This document shows positions 36,562 through 45,697 of a stretch of 64,000 bases of DNA, piece by piece; position 1 is the stretch's first letter, and each line of letters starts with the position of its first letter. The position numbers and the translations under genes were made by a program. Origin of the DNA: JACKIC01 sp964392305. GTDB lineage: Bacteria; Planctomycetota; UBA1135; UBA2386. The notes below the pieces were generated by a model, which ran no database searches, was not told the origin of the DNA, and saw only the letters and a program-made list of their open reading frames with translations. The stretch is taken from positions 1 to 64,000 of the forward strand of contig CAYMPV010000024.1 in NCBI GenBank assembly GCA_964392305.1, read 5' to 3'.

Positions 36562-37107
36562 TCACTCGGTGACGTCCCGCGCCGCGGCGACCACCGCGTC
36601 GAGATCGATCGGGTCACCGCCGACGCGATCGTGCTGCTGATGCAACAGCGCCCCGCCCGGCTCGATCACCAGCACGCCGCCCTGCTGCCAGGGATCCCCC
36701 TGCACCTTGGTCTGCCGGAACCCGGCCCGGAACGCGCGCCACGCGTTGCGAAACAAGCGCCAGTGCAGCGTCGCGCCCAATCCGCGGCGCATGCCGGCGG
36801 CGAAGAAGGTCTTGCGGTCCTGGTCGCTGAGCACCACGTGCTCACCGGCCCACGACGTGGCGAAGTCGTTCGCCATCGCGGGGGTGCCGGTGCCGACGAA
36901 CACCACCTTGGCCCCGACCGCCGCCAGCTCCTGGTCGCGGCGGCGCAACTGCGCCGCCCGTTCGCGGCACAACAGTCAACCGAAGTGGCGCAGGAACACC
37001 ACCACCGTCGCGCGCGCACCGAGTTGTCCGCGCAGCGTCGTCGCATCGCCGCCGGCCGTGCGCAGCGGCAAGTCGAGCAGGGAATCGGTGTCGATGGTCG
37101 TGGTCAT
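36562..37107 (-). CDS. peroxiredoxin-like selenoprotein (UGA-encoded Sec44)
   Basis: Reading through one UGA (36976-36978) gives 181 residues in one clean frame from ATG 37107. The protein belongs to the AhpC/TSA-like PRXL2 group (VVVFLRHFG, UGA, LLCRERAAQL, then GAKVVFVGTGTPAMANDF, VVLSDQDRKTFFAAG and GGVLVIEPGGALL). Family members have C-x-x-C at this place; here the first Cys is UGA (U-L-L-C, 44-47). Both flanks are fully coding. A hairpin with an AGUU loop follows 25 nt after the UGA, just as in the thioredoxin-like gene. The likely function is peroxide or disulfide reduction in the cytoplasm. A stop-codon mutation is the alternative, but two such cases with matching hairpins make recoding more likely. 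Confidence 0.82.
36939..36958 (-). promoter_or_regulatory. candidate bacterial SECIS element of the peroxiredoxin-like gene
   Basis: On the coding strand GGCGGCGC pairs with GCGCCGCC (eight perfect GC pairs) around the loop AGUU. The loop starts 25 nt after the UGA at 36978-36976. Loop sequence and spacing match the element at 8533-8550. Confidence 0.68.
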
Positions 37108-37159
37108 CGGCGCTGAGTTGCGCCGCGGCGCCACCATTCACAACCCGGCAATCCCACCA

Positions 37160-38566
37160 TCAATCGGCCTCGGGCTCGTCGGCGGCGCCGTCGTCCCCGT
37201 CGCGGCGCAGCTTCTTGCGCAGCGTCGCGCGGTTGAGCTTGAGTGCCCGCGCCAGCAGCGTCGGTTTGCCGCCATAACGCGGCAGCAGCGCCGCCAGCAG
37301 GCGCCCTTCGAGTTCGTCGTGCAGCGCCGCGTAGTCACAGCCGCGGCGCAGCCGGTCGTCGATCCACTCGTGCAGCGCCCCGTCGAGCAGCGACGATTCG
37401 GGCACTCCGCCGGTCAGCCGGCGCAACTCGGCGGGCAGGTGCGTGTCGAGGATCACGCTGCCACTGCACACCGCGGCCGCGTGTTCGAGCGCGTTCCGCA
37501 ACTCACGCACGTTGCCTGGCCAGGCGTGGCGGCGCAAGAGCGTCAGTGCCGACTCGGCGAGCATCAACTTTCGCTCGCCGCCGATGTCGGACAGCAGGTA
37601 GGCGCACAGGGCCGGCAGGTCGGTGACGCGCTCGGCGAGCGGTGGCAACTTCACCTCGAGCACCCGCAACCGGTAGAGCAGGTCCTCCCGGAAGCGCCCC
37701 TCGGCGACGGCCTTGCCGAGGTCCTGGTTGGTCGCGGCGATGATGCGCAGGTCGACGGTGCGGTCCTCCCGGCCGCCGACCCGCACGAACGTCTTCTCCT
37801 CGACCACACGCAGCAACTTGACCTGCAGCGCCGTCGGCACCTCACCGATCTCGTCGAGCAGCAGCGTGCCGCCGGCGGCCCGCTCGATGTGGCCGATGCG
37901 CGTCGCCTCGGCGCCCGTGAACGCGCCGCGTTCGTGACCGAACAGTTCGGCTTCGAGCAGGTGTTCGGGCAGGCTCGCGCAGGCGAGTGAGACGAACGGT
38001 CCCGCGTGCCGTTTGCCGTGCAGGTGGATGACACGCGCCGTCAGCGACTTGCCGATGCCGGTCGGCCCGGTGATCAGCACCGGCACGTCGGCAGCGCAGG
38101 CGTGGGCGATCGCCGCGAAGGCCGGCTGCATCGCCGCAGCCGAACCGATCAACACGGGCGCCGGGCCCACCACCGAAGGCCGTTCAGCGGCAACGACCTC
38201 CGCGTCCCCTTCGTGCAGCAACGCGCGCAGCGTCGTCTCGAGCTCCGGCAGATCGAGCGGCTTGACGAGGTAACCCGAGGCGCCGCGCTTCTTGGCTTCG
38301 ACGGCGTTGTGCAGGTTGCCGTGCGCGGTGATCACCAACACCGGCAGGTCCGGCTCACGCTCGCGGATGTCCGCCAGCACCTCGATGCCGTTGCGATCGG
38401 GCAGACCGATGTCGAGCACGACGAGGTCGGGCCGCCGCTGCTCCAGGCACTGCAGGCCGCGCCCCGCCGACGCCGCGGTGGTGGCCTCGTGGCCCATGCG
38501 CTTGACGAGGATCGAGAGGGCCGACGCCAGGGCCGCTTCGTCTTCGAGGATCAGGATCGACTTCAT
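37160..38566 (-). CDS. NtrC-family sigma54-dependent response regulator
   Basis: A 468-residue regulator. Receiver: LILEDE (5-10), phospho-acceptor Asp52 (LVVLDIGL), Lys in LVKPLD. AAA+ domain: Walker A GPTGIGKS, GAFTGA loop, Walker B TLLLDEIGE, FREDLLYRL. The C-terminal helix-turn-helix ends PTLLARALKLNRATLRKKL and is followed by an acidic tail. Its ATG overlaps the kinase stop by four bases (ATGA), giving a classic two-component pair. The signal sensed is unknown. Targets are probably sigma54 promoters elsewhere. Confidence 0.95.
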   Translation of the reverse strand: MKSILILEDEAALASALSILVKRMGHEATTAASAGRGLQCLEQRRPDLVVLDIGLPDRNGIEVLADIREREPDLPVLVITAHGNLHNAVEAKKRGASGYLVKPLDLPELETTLRALLHEGDAEVVAAERPSVVGPAPVLIGSAAAMQPAFAAIAHACAADVPVLITGPTGIGKSLTARVIHLHGKRHAGPFVSLACASLPEHLLEAELFGHERGAFTGAEATRIGHIERAAGGTLLLDEIGEVPTALQVKLLRVVEEKTFVRVGGREDRTVDLRIIAATNQDLGKAVAEGRFREDLLYRLRVLEVKLPPLAERVTDLPALCAYLLSDIGGERKLMLAESALTLLRRHAWPGNVRELRNALEHAAAVCSGSVILDTHLPAELRRLTGGVPESSLLDGALHEWIDDRLRRGCDYAALHDELEGRLLAALLPRYGGKPTLLARALKLNRATLRKKLRRDGDDGAADEPEAD

Positions 38567-39957
38567 GACAGATTCCCGCCGGTGCCTTCCGCTGCCGAGA
38601 CTCCGGCACTGGTCGCGCCGCCCTGCGCCGGGGGGCGGCGCGGCAACCATACCGTCACCTCCGCGCCGCCATCGGCGGCGTTGCCGGCGCGCAGCGTGCC
38701 GCCGTGGGCGACGACGATCTCGCGGGCGACCCCCAGACCGATGCCCATGCCGCCCTCCTTCTCGCTGAAGAAGAACTCCCCCACGCGCGCGAGCGCCGCG
38801 GCCGAGAATCCGGCCCCGTGGTCACGCACGACCACCCGCACGCCGTCGCCCGTATCCGTGAACCTGACATCCAACGGGCCGCCGTGGGGCATCGCCTGGA
38901 TCGCGTTGCCGAACAGATTGGAGAAGACATGGCGCAGTCGTTTGCCGTCACCGGCGATCGTGAGGTCGCCTTGCCGCTGCGCGGCGAGGGTCACGCGCAA
39001 GGTCACGCGCGCGTGTTCGAAGCGGCGGCGCAGCGAACGGGCCAGTTCGTCGATCAGTTCACCGAGATCACGCACGCCGAGCGCGGGTGGCTCGGGGCGA
39101 CTCAGGAACAGCCACTGATGCACCAGGTCCTCGATGCGCGCGGCTTCGTGTTCGACCACTTCGGCGACCTCAGCGCTGTCGCCGTCGCGCAGCAGCTGGG
39201 CGTGCATCTTGATCGCCGCCACCGGATTCTGGATCTCGTGCGCGAGCGACGCGGTCATGCGCCCCAGCGCCGCGAGCTTCTCCATGCGCGCGCGCTGATC
39301 GCGTTCGTCCTGCAACGCCTGCCGCGTGGCCAGGAACGCCCTCGCGACGTCGCCGATCTCGTCGCGTCGGTCGGCCTCGGGCACCTCGAGCGCCGCGTCG
39401 CTCTCGATGCTCGGCAGCTTGGCGGCGAGGCTGCGCAGCGGGCGCACCAACCCGCGCACCGCCAGCCAGGCGATCACGATCGCCAACAGCCAGAACGCCG
39501 ACAGCACGCGCACGATGCGGCTGTCGAGGAACTCGCTGCCGACCTCACGCACCACCAGCATCTGCTGATCCGCGTAGAGTTGGCCCGCGCCTGATCCGTC
39601 CGCGTGCAGATCGACGGCGACGACCTCGAAGCCCGGGCTGCGGCGCGCCGCGCCGTCCGCGACGGCAGCCTCGAGCGCCCTCGCCAACGCGGCGGGCGCC
39701 GGCGGCGTCAGCACCCGACCGTGGCGAAAGTAGACGTCGAAGCCCGTGGCCCGCTGCAGATCGGCGGCCAGCCGTTCGCCCGGCGGCAGACTGGTGTTCT
39801 TGATGAACACGGCGTTCGTGGCCGCGAGCCGCTCGAGCCGCGCGCGTTCTTCGGCCGCGATCTGCGACGACATGTAGAACGCCAACCCCACGGTCTCGGC
39901 GATCACCAGCAGCAGGAACGGCAAGCCGACGCGCCATGCGAGGCCGCGGAAGGTCAT
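38563..39957 (-). CDS. membrane sensor histidine kinase
   Basis: A 464-residue kinase partner of the adjacent sigma54 regulator. Membrane segments lie at about 10-30 (VGLPFLLLVIAETVGLAFYM) and about 155-175 (VLSAFWLLAIVIAWLAVRGL) and flank a ~120-residue periplasmic sensor without a recognised fold. A HAMP linker follows (RPLRSLAAKL), then the DHp helix SLAHEIQNPVAAIKMH with the phospho-His, and the HATPase domain: N-box LFGNAIQAMPHG, G1 DHGAGFS, G2 GMGIGLGVAREIV. All catalytic boxes are present. ATG 39957 precedes the first membrane segment. Confidence 0.95.
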   Translation of the reverse strand: MTFRGLAWRVGLPFLLLVIAETVGLAFYMSSQIAAEERARLERLAATNAVFIKNTSLPPGERLAADLQRATGFDVYFRHGRVLTPPAPAALARALEAAVADGAARRSPGFEVVAVDLHADGSGAGQLYADQQMLVVREVGSEFLDSRIVRVLSAFWLLAIVIAWLAVRGLVRPLRSLAAKLPSIESDAALEVPEADRRDEIGDVARAFLATRQALQDERDQRARMEKLAALGRMTASLAHEIQNPVAAIKMHAQLLRDGDSAEVAEVVEHEAARIEDLVHQWLFLSRPEPPALGVRDLGELIDELARSLRRRFEHARVTLRVTLAAQRQGDLTIAGDGKRLRHVFSNLFGNAIQAMPHGGPLDVRFTDTGDGVRVVVRDHGAGFSAAALARVGEFFFSEKEGGMGIGLGVAREIVVAHGGTLRAGNAADGGAEVTVWLPRRPPAQGGATSAGVSAAEGTGGNLS

Positions 39958-40350
39958 GGTTGGCGTTCTAGCCGCGGCGCGGGTTCGGCGAAAGCACACA
40001 AGAGCCGACGTTCGGCGAGGTCTGTTCGACCCGCGGTGACGACATGGTCAACCTGCGACCACGCCTGGGCACGGCGTGAACAGGACGCGTTCCGCGCCGA
40101 AGCAACGACCGGGGACCATCGCGGCGGGCGCATGGTGGCACGGCGCGTGCAAGGTCACGGACGCGCGGCCGCCGACTCGCTTGTCGGCTGCCGCGCCGGT
40201 TCTGATCTCTCGCCACCGACCGGGTGCCGGCCATCGGCTGGGGACGCCGATTCCAAGGGCACCTGCCCGGACGCGGTCGTCGTGGCACTCATCCTCCCGG
40301 GCACGCGTTCTTGGCGCGGGCTCGGGAGGATGTTCTTCCTGCGCCGCGCC
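39958..40350. other. intergenic region with terminator-like hairpin
   Basis: A 393-bp region between the kinase start and the sulfatase stop, without a convincing gene. ATCCTCCCG (40291-40299) pairs with CGGGAGGAT (40323-40331), nine base pairs with further inner GC pairing, about 20 bp after the sulfatase stop. It probably ends the sulfatase transcript, although there is no T-run. The remainder shows nothing notable. Confidence 0.5.
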
Positions 40351-42372
40351 TCACTTCACGACCAGCTCGGTGAACTCGGTCTCGGCGTTGCTCGCGCCGT
40401 AGCCCCACGCCGTCAGCTGCTGCCAATCGGCGGGCAACGACGCCTCGACGCGCTGGCCCGCGGCCTCGGCGACGACGCGATGCGCGTGCAGATCGACGGT
40501 GACGCGCAGTTCGATCGAGGCCTTGCCGTCCCAGGCGATGTCGGCCTTGTTGCCGTCCCGGCCCGGCCCGGCGATCACCAGGTTCTTCGCCCCGAACTCG
40601 ATCCCGGCCCGGACCTTGGCGCCGCGGGCATCGCCGCCGGCCAAGACCACGAAGCCGTTGCGCAACTGCCCGCCGTCGCGCGAGGTCAACGTGGTCGTGA
40701 ACGTGCTCGTGCCGCCGCGACTGCCGGTGTGCAGCAGGTATCCCTGGGTGGCGTTGCACCAGACCGCGAGGCCGCCGTCGGTCTTGCGCACGCGCGCGAC
40801 GCCGGCGAGCACCGGGAACTCGCCGTCACCGACCGCACCAGTGTCGTCGCCGTATTGCTCACGCAACTGCATGAGCCGTTTGGCCAACTGTTCGCGCACC
40901 TCGGCGTAGGCCGGATCGTCGGCGACGCTGCGCAATTCCTGCGGATCCTTGGCGAGGTCGAACAGCTCCCACGCGTTCCACTGCGGCTCGTAGTATCGCA
41001 CCAGCTTGTAGCGCTCGGTGCGCACCCCGTACATCGCCGGCACCATGTGCACGGCCTGCGACTCGTAGTAGTGGTAGTAGATCGCGTCGCGCCAACGCAC
41101 GTTCTGACGATCCTCGAGCAGGGGCACCATGCTCATGCCGTGCACGTCAGCCGGAATCGGCACGCCGGCGAGGTCGAGGAACGTCGGCATCACGTCGATG
41201 TTCTGCACCAGCTGCGACAGCTCCCGTCCCGAGGTGATCTTGCCGGGCCAGCTCATCAGCAACGGCATGCGCAGGCTCTCCTCGTACATCCAGCGCTTGT
41301 CGTACCAGCCGTGGTCACCGAGATAGAAGCCCTGGTCGGAGCAATAGACGACCAGCGTGTTCGCCTTGACCTCGGGGCGTGCATCGAGCCACGCGAGCAG
41401 CCGGCCGACGTTGCGGTCGATGCCGGCGACGCAGCGCAGGTAGTTCTTGATGTAGCGCTGGTAGTACCAACGCACCCGTTCCTTGCCCTGCGGGTCCTCG
41501 CGGTAGAACGCCTCGTCCTCCTTGGCGTAGGCCGCGTCCCAGGCGGCGCGCTGCGCCGCGGTCATTCGCGCGCGGATCGCCGGATAGGCGCGATCCTCGC
41601 CCTGCAGTTCTTCGCCTTGGCGCGGCGGCACCAGCAGGTCGTAGTGCAGGTACATGTGCTGCGCGATGGTCATCTCCTGGTGCCGTGCCGACGCGGTGCG
41701 GCCTTCGTATTCGTCGAACAACGTCGGCGGCTCCGGCAGGTCGCCGTCGCGATACAGCCCGAGGTCGGCCGCCGCCGGCATCCAGTTGCGATGCGGCGCC
41801 TTGAACTGGCACATCAGCAGGAACGGCCGGTCTTCGTCGCGTTGCTGCAGCCAGTCCAGACCGAGGTCCATGGTGATGTCGGTGACGTGCCCTTCGATGC
41901 GCTGGCGACCGTCCACGGTCAGGAAGTCGGGGTTGTAGTACTGGCCCTGTCCGGGCAGCACCATCCAGTGATCGAAGCCGACCGGATCGGACTCGAGGTG
42001 CCACTTGCCGATCACGGCCGTCTGGTAACCGACCGATTGCAGCAGCTTGGACAACGTCGCCTGCCCCGGGTCGAAGCGGTTGCCGTTGCGCATGAAGCCG
42101 TTCGCGTGGCTGTGTTTGCCAGTCTGGATCGTGGCGCGCGCCGGACCACACAGGGAGTTGCCGCAGAACGCGTTGTCGAAGCGCAGACCGCTCGCCGCGA
42201 TGCGATCGAGGTTGGGCGTCTGGTTCAGGCGAGAACCGTAGGCGCTGATCGCGTGGGCCGCGTGATCGTCGCTGTAGACGAAGATCAGGTTGGGGCGCGT
42301 TCCGGAGAGGCTCTGTTGCGCAGTGAGTGAGGCGGTCAGGAGGCAGAGAGTTGCAGCGAAGGACCAGCGCAT
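40351..42372 (-). CDS. secreted type I sulfatase
   Basis: A 673-residue exported enzyme hydrolysing sulfate esters. The signal peptide spans 1-18. Metal ligands Asp35-Asp36 lie in YSDDHAA. The formylglycine motif C-x-P-x-R is Cys75-Gly-Pro-Ala-Arg79 (NSLCGPARATIQTG), so it needs a maturase encoded elsewhere. A second metal site is CSDQGFYLGDHG. The C-terminal ~130 residues form an extra beta-rich domain. Planctomycetes use many such enzymes on algal polysaccharides. The substrate cannot be deduced. It stands alone. Confidence 0.93.
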   Translation of the reverse strand: MRWSFAATLCLLTASLTAQQSLSGTRPNLIFVYSDDHAAHAISAYGSRLNQTPNLDRIAASGLRFDNAFCGNSLCGPARATIQTGKHSHANGFMRNGNRFDPGQATLSKLLQSVGYQTAVIGKWHLESDPVGFDHWMVLPGQGQYYNPDFLTVDGRQRIEGHVTDITMDLGLDWLQQRDEDRPFLLMCQFKAPHRNWMPAAADLGLYRDGDLPEPPTLFDEYEGRTASARHQEMTIAQHMYLHYDLLVPPRQGEELQGEDRAYPAIRARMTAAQRAAWDAAYAKEDEAFYREDPQGKERVRWYYQRYIKNYLRCVAGIDRNVGRLLAWLDARPEVKANTLVVYCSDQGFYLGDHGWYDKRWMYEESLRMPLLMSWPGKITSGRELSQLVQNIDVMPTFLDLAGVPIPADVHGMSMVPLLEDRQNVRWRDAIYYHYYESQAVHMVPAMYGVRTERYKLVRYYEPQWNAWELFDLAKDPQELRSVADDPAYAEVREQLAKRLMQLREQYGDDTGAVGDGEFPVLAGVARVRKTDGGLAVWCNATQGYLLHTGSRGGTSTFTTTLTSRDGGQLRNGFVVLAGGDARGAKVRAGIEFGAKNLVIAGPGRDGNKADIAWDGKASIELRVTVDLHAHRVVAEAAGQRVEASLPADWQQLTAWGYGASNAETEFTELVVK

Positions 42373-42396
42373 GCGCCGATCATGCCCGCAGGGCCG

Positions 42397-43320
42397 TCAC
42401 TTTTTGACTGCCGTGCGCGCCGCGACCACGTTGATCGGCAATCGTTCGTCGCCCTGCAACTGCAGCTGTCGGTTGATCGCGAGCAGGTGATGGTCGACGC
42501 CGATCTCGGTGTTGGGCACGAAACCCGGCACGGAGATCACCTGCACCAACGCGCCCCCGAGCCCGCGATGCATCGTGCCGCGCGGCAGGTAGACGAGGTC
42601 GCCGACCCGCAGCGGCGCAGCCTCGATCAGGCCGGCGGCCTGCTCACGCGTCACGGCCCGCGCTTCGATCGCCGGCACCTGCGTCGAGGTCAAGAGACGC
42701 GCTGCGGCAGGCGCCATCTGCACCAGGTAGAACTCGTCGAAGCCGCCGTCGATCGGGCGATAATGCGAAAACGAATCGGTGATGCGCACGCGGTGCGCGT
42801 TGAGCGAATGCAACACATAGGGCCCGGCCTCGGGCTTCCAGGTCAGCAGGATGCGGCGATAGGCGCCGGTCTCGGTGGCGCAGCCGCCGGGCGTGTCGGT
42901 GATGCGCGGATCCCAATCGGGGCGGATGGCCGCCGGCAGCTCCGCGGGCAAGGACTCGGGCAGCGAGAACACCAGCAGGTCCAGCGATCCTTCGCCGTCG
43001 AGACGCCACGGTTGCCCGGCGCGCAGCAGCAGCACGTCGCCCACGGTCGGGGCCTCCGTTCTCGCCACGGGCCCCTGCACGAACAGGACCCGGTCGCGCT
43101 CACCGGGCGCCAGTTCGACACACGCCCGATGATAGGCGAGATCGTAGCCGCGATTGTTGGCGACGAACGCCGTGCGCAGCGCCGCGAACGCGCCGTCCTC
43201 GGCAGCCAGAGCGACGTGGTGGATGCGCGGCGTCGCCGGCGCCTGGCACGCCGCCGCCAGCAGCAGGGCGATGAACGATGCGGGCGCGATCAGGGCCCCG
43301 TGGTTGGCAGTCGACGACAC
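42397..43320 (-). CDS. cupin-like lipoprotein
   Basis: A 307-residue exported protein. The N terminus IAPASFIALLLAAACQ is a lipoprotein signal with Cys near residue 26. Two cupin-type barrels are suggested: VGDVLLLRAGQPWRL in the first half and LRVGDLVYLPRGTMHRGLGG with a closing His in the second. The second looks like a sugar-binding or enzymatic cupin. The substrate is unknown. GTG 43320 begins the signal segment; no ATG is available. It is divergent from the Gfo/Idh gene. Confidence 0.65.
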   Translation of the reverse strand: MSSTANHGALIAPASFIALLLAAACQAPATPRIHHVALAAEDGAFAALRTAFVANNRGYDLAYHRACVELAPGERDRVLFVQGPVARTEAPTVGDVLLLRAGQPWRLDGEGSLDLLVFSLPESLPAELPAAIRPDWDPRITDTPGGCATETGAYRRILLTWKPEAGPYVLHSLNAHRVRITDSFSHYRPIDGGFDEFYLVQMAPAAARLLTSTQVPAIEARAVTREQAAGLIEAAPLRVGDLVYLPRGTMHRGLGGALVQVISVPGFVPNTEIGVDHHLLAINRQLQLQGDERLPINVVAARTAVKK

Positions 43321-43362
43321 GGGGCGTAGCGTAGCGTGCCCCCGTCCCCCGAAGAGGTGTCC

Positions 43363-44823
43363 ATGTCCCTTCCGACTCGTCGCGGCTTCCTGCGCGGCGC
43401 CGGTGCCGCCGCCGCCGCCATCCCGTTCGCCCGTCCCGCGCTCGCCGCCGGACGCTGGTCCCCCAACGAGGAAGTGCGCATCGCGGTCATCGGCCTGCGC
43501 GGCCGCGGCGGCAACCACTACGACGGGTTCGCACGGCTGCCCGGCGTCAAGGTCGTCGCGCTGTGCGACGTCGACGGCGACGTTCTGGCGCAGGCCGCGG
43601 CCAAGGCCGCCAAGCACGACAACGCCGTGCACACCTGCCGCGACGTGCGCGAACTGCTCGAACGCAAGGACGTCGACGCGATCGCAGTGGCGACGCCCAA
43701 CCACTGGCACGCCCTGATGGCGGTGTGGGCCTGTCAGGCCGGCAAGGACGTCTACCTCGAGAAGCCGGTCTCACACAACGTCTGGGAAGGCGCACAGATC
43801 GTCGCCGCTGCGCGCAAGTACGGGCGCATCGTGCAAGCCGGCACGCAGTCGCGTTCGAGCCTCGGCATCAAAGAGGCGATCGCGTGGTTGCACGAAGGCC
43901 ACCTCGGCAAGATCCGCGTTGCGCGCGGTCTGTGTTACAAGCCGCGGCAGAGCATCGGCAAGGTCGCCGGCCCCCAGCAGCCTCCCGCCTCGGTCGATTA
44001 CGACCTGTGGTGCGGTCCCGCGGCCAAGGTCGATCTGCACCGCAAGAACCTGCACTACGACTGGCACTGGGACTTCAACACCGGCAACGGCGACCTCGGC
44101 AACCAGGGCATCCATCAGATGGACATCGCCCGCTGGGCGCTCGGCGAACCGCAGCTCGCGCCGCGGGTGTTCTCGGTCGGCGGGCGCCTTGGTTACGACG
44201 ACGACGGCAACACGCCCAACACCATGGTCACCTGGTTCGACTACGCGAACGCGCCGCTGGTGTTCGAGGTGCGCGGCCTGCCGCGCGACAAGGCCAGTCA
44301 GGACAAGGACTGGGGCAAGCGCATGGACGAGCATTTCGGCGCCGGCATCGGCGTCGTCGTGCACTGCGAAGGGGGCCACGTGCGTTTTCCCAACTACGAG
44401 AGCGCGATCGCCTACGACCAGGCCGGCAAGGAAGTGCGCAAGTGGCGCGGCGCCGACGACCACTTCGCCAACTTCATCGCGGCGGTCAGGAGCCGCAAGG
44501 CCAGTGACCTCAACGGCGACATCCGCGAAGGGCACGTGTCGAGCGCGTTGTGTCACATGGGCAACGTCTCGTATCTGCTCGGCGCGGCGCGCCCCACCGC
44601 CGACGCGTTGACCACGGCCGCCGAGTTCCCGGCAGCCGCCGAGAGCCTCGAACGCCTGCTGGCGCACCTGCGCGCCAACGAGGTCGACCTCGACGCGACG
44701 CCGCTGCGGGTCGGCCGCCTGCTGGCGCTCGATCCGCAGACCGAACGGTTCGCGGCCGCGGACGCGCAGCGCCTGGCGTCGCGCCCGTATCGCGAGGGCT
44801 TCGTCGTGCCGAGCGAGGTGTGA
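43363..44823 (+). CDS. Tat-exported Gfo/Idh/MocA family oxidoreductase
   Basis: A 486-residue protein with a twin-arginine signal (TRRGFLRGAG, then an Ala-rich hydrophobic core ending at about residue 29). The NAD(P)-binding Rossmann fold starts VRIAVIGLRGRGGNH. The conserved EKP motif reads DVYLEKPVSHN, and the C-terminal domain carries DYDLWCGPA and GNQGIHQMDIARWALG. Planctomycetes carry many secreted members, thought to act on sugars with a prebound cofactor. GAGGT precedes the ATG. The stop overlaps the start of the following lipoprotein gene by four bases (GTGA), so the two are coupled. Confidence 0.93.
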   Translation: MSLPTRRGFLRGAGAAAAAIPFARPALAAGRWSPNEEVRIAVIGLRGRGGNHYDGFARLPGVKVVALCDVDGDVLAQAAAKAAKHDNAVHTCRDVRELLERKDVDAIAVATPNHWHALMAVWACQAGKDVYLEKPVSHNVWEGAQIVAAARKYGRIVQAGTQSRSSLGIKEAIAWLHEGHLGKIRVARGLCYKPRQSIGKVAGPQQPPASVDYDLWCGPAAKVDLHRKNLHYDWHWDFNTGNGDLGNQGIHQMDIARWALGEPQLAPRVFSVGGRLGYDDDGNTPNTMVTWFDYANAPLVFEVRGLPRDKASQDKDWGKRMDEHFGAGIGVVVHCEGGHVRFPNYESAIAYDQAGKEVRKWRGADDHFANFIAAVRSRKASDLNGDIREGHVSSALCHMGNVSYLLGAARPTADALTTAAEFPAAAESLERLLAHLRANEVDLDATPLRVGRLLALDPQTERFAAADAQRLASRPYREGFVVPSEV

Positions 44824-45536
44824 AGCACGTCAGGCTGACCGCGCCGCTGCTCATGGCAGCGTGCGCCTCGGCACCGCCGGACGGGGCGCCTTCGGGCGAA
44901 CGTTGGCCACTCGTCTACGCGCAGGATTTCACCACCGCCGCGAGCCGCGACGACTTCGCCTGCAGCGACCCGTCGCAGTGGCGCTGGACCGACGCGGACG
45001 GCCGGCCGTCGCTCGAGTTGCGGGGCAAGAGCACATACCAGCCGCCGTTCCGCGCCCCGACGAGCCAGGCGATCCTGACGCGCATGCAGGTCGCCGACTT
45101 CGATCTGGAATGTGAGGTGCTGCAGACCGGTCGAGAATACGGCCATCGCGACCTGTGCCTGTTCTTCGGCTGGCAGTCTGCCGAACGCTTCTACTACGTG
45201 CACCTCGCAACCACGCCCGACCCGAACGCGCACAACGTGTTCGTCGTCGACCGCGCGCCGCGCACCAACCTCACACCGGTGGCCACCCACGGCATCGACT
45301 GGGGCAGCGGCGTGTGGCACCACGTGCGGTTGCAGCGCCGCGTCGTCACCGGCGAGATCGCCGTCTACTGGGATCACTCGCCCGAACCGATCCTGATCGC
45401 CACCGACCGGCGCCTGGACTGGGGACATGTCGGCCTGGGTTCGTTCGACGACTCGGGTCGCTTCGCCAAGCTGCGCATCTGGGCGCCGACGGTGCTGCTG
45501 CGCGCCATGGGGGTGCCGGCGTTCGCGCCGCGCTGA
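44820..45536 (+). CDS. DUF1080-like (LamG-fold) lipoprotein
   Basis: A 238-residue lipoprotein: signal with lipobox LMAAC (about 11-15), then a concanavalin-like beta-sandwich (AQDFTTAASRDDF, WRWTDADGRPSLELRGKST, DFDLECEVLQTGREYGHRDL, WHHVRLQRRVVTGEIAVYWD). DUF1080 (3-keto-disaccharide hydrolase) proteins split oxidised glycosides, and their genes often pair with Gfo/Idh genes. Together these act on 3-keto-sugars. The GTG start overlaps the Gfo/Idh stop by four bases. Enzymatic activity is inferred. Confidence 0.8.
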   Translation: MKHVRLTAPLLMAACASAPPDGAPSGERWPLVYAQDFTTAASRDDFACSDPSQWRWTDADGRPSLELRGKSTYQPPFRAPTSQAILTRMQVADFDLECEVLQTGREYGHRDLCLFFGWQSAERFYYVHLATTPDPNAHNVFVVDRAPRTNLTPVATHGIDWGSGVWHHVRLQRRVVTGEIAVYWDHSPEPILIATDRRLDWGHVGLGSFDDSGRFAKLRIWAPTVLLRAMGVPAFAPR

Positions 45537-45629
45537 TCGTCACTGCCTGCTCTCGCGCGGGCGAGGATCACGGTGCAGCCCCAGAAGAGTTCGTTGTGCG
45601 CAGGGTCTGCGAAGGGAATCCGCGCGAAA

Positions 45630-45655
45630 CCTGCCCCCGCCAAGCGACGGGTAGG
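45630..45655 (+). promoter_or_regulatory. hairpin upstream of the second Rpn-like gene
   Basis: CCTGCCC pairs with GGGTAGG (seven pairs, one G-U) around a 12-nt loop, in the context AAACCTGCCCCC that also precedes the first Rpn-like gene (31695-31724, context GAACCTGCCCCC). It lies 42 bp before the proposed start. Confidence 0.45.
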
Positions 45656-45697
45656 CACCGGCACGCAGTTTCGCGGCCGGTCTTCGCCGACCTCACC

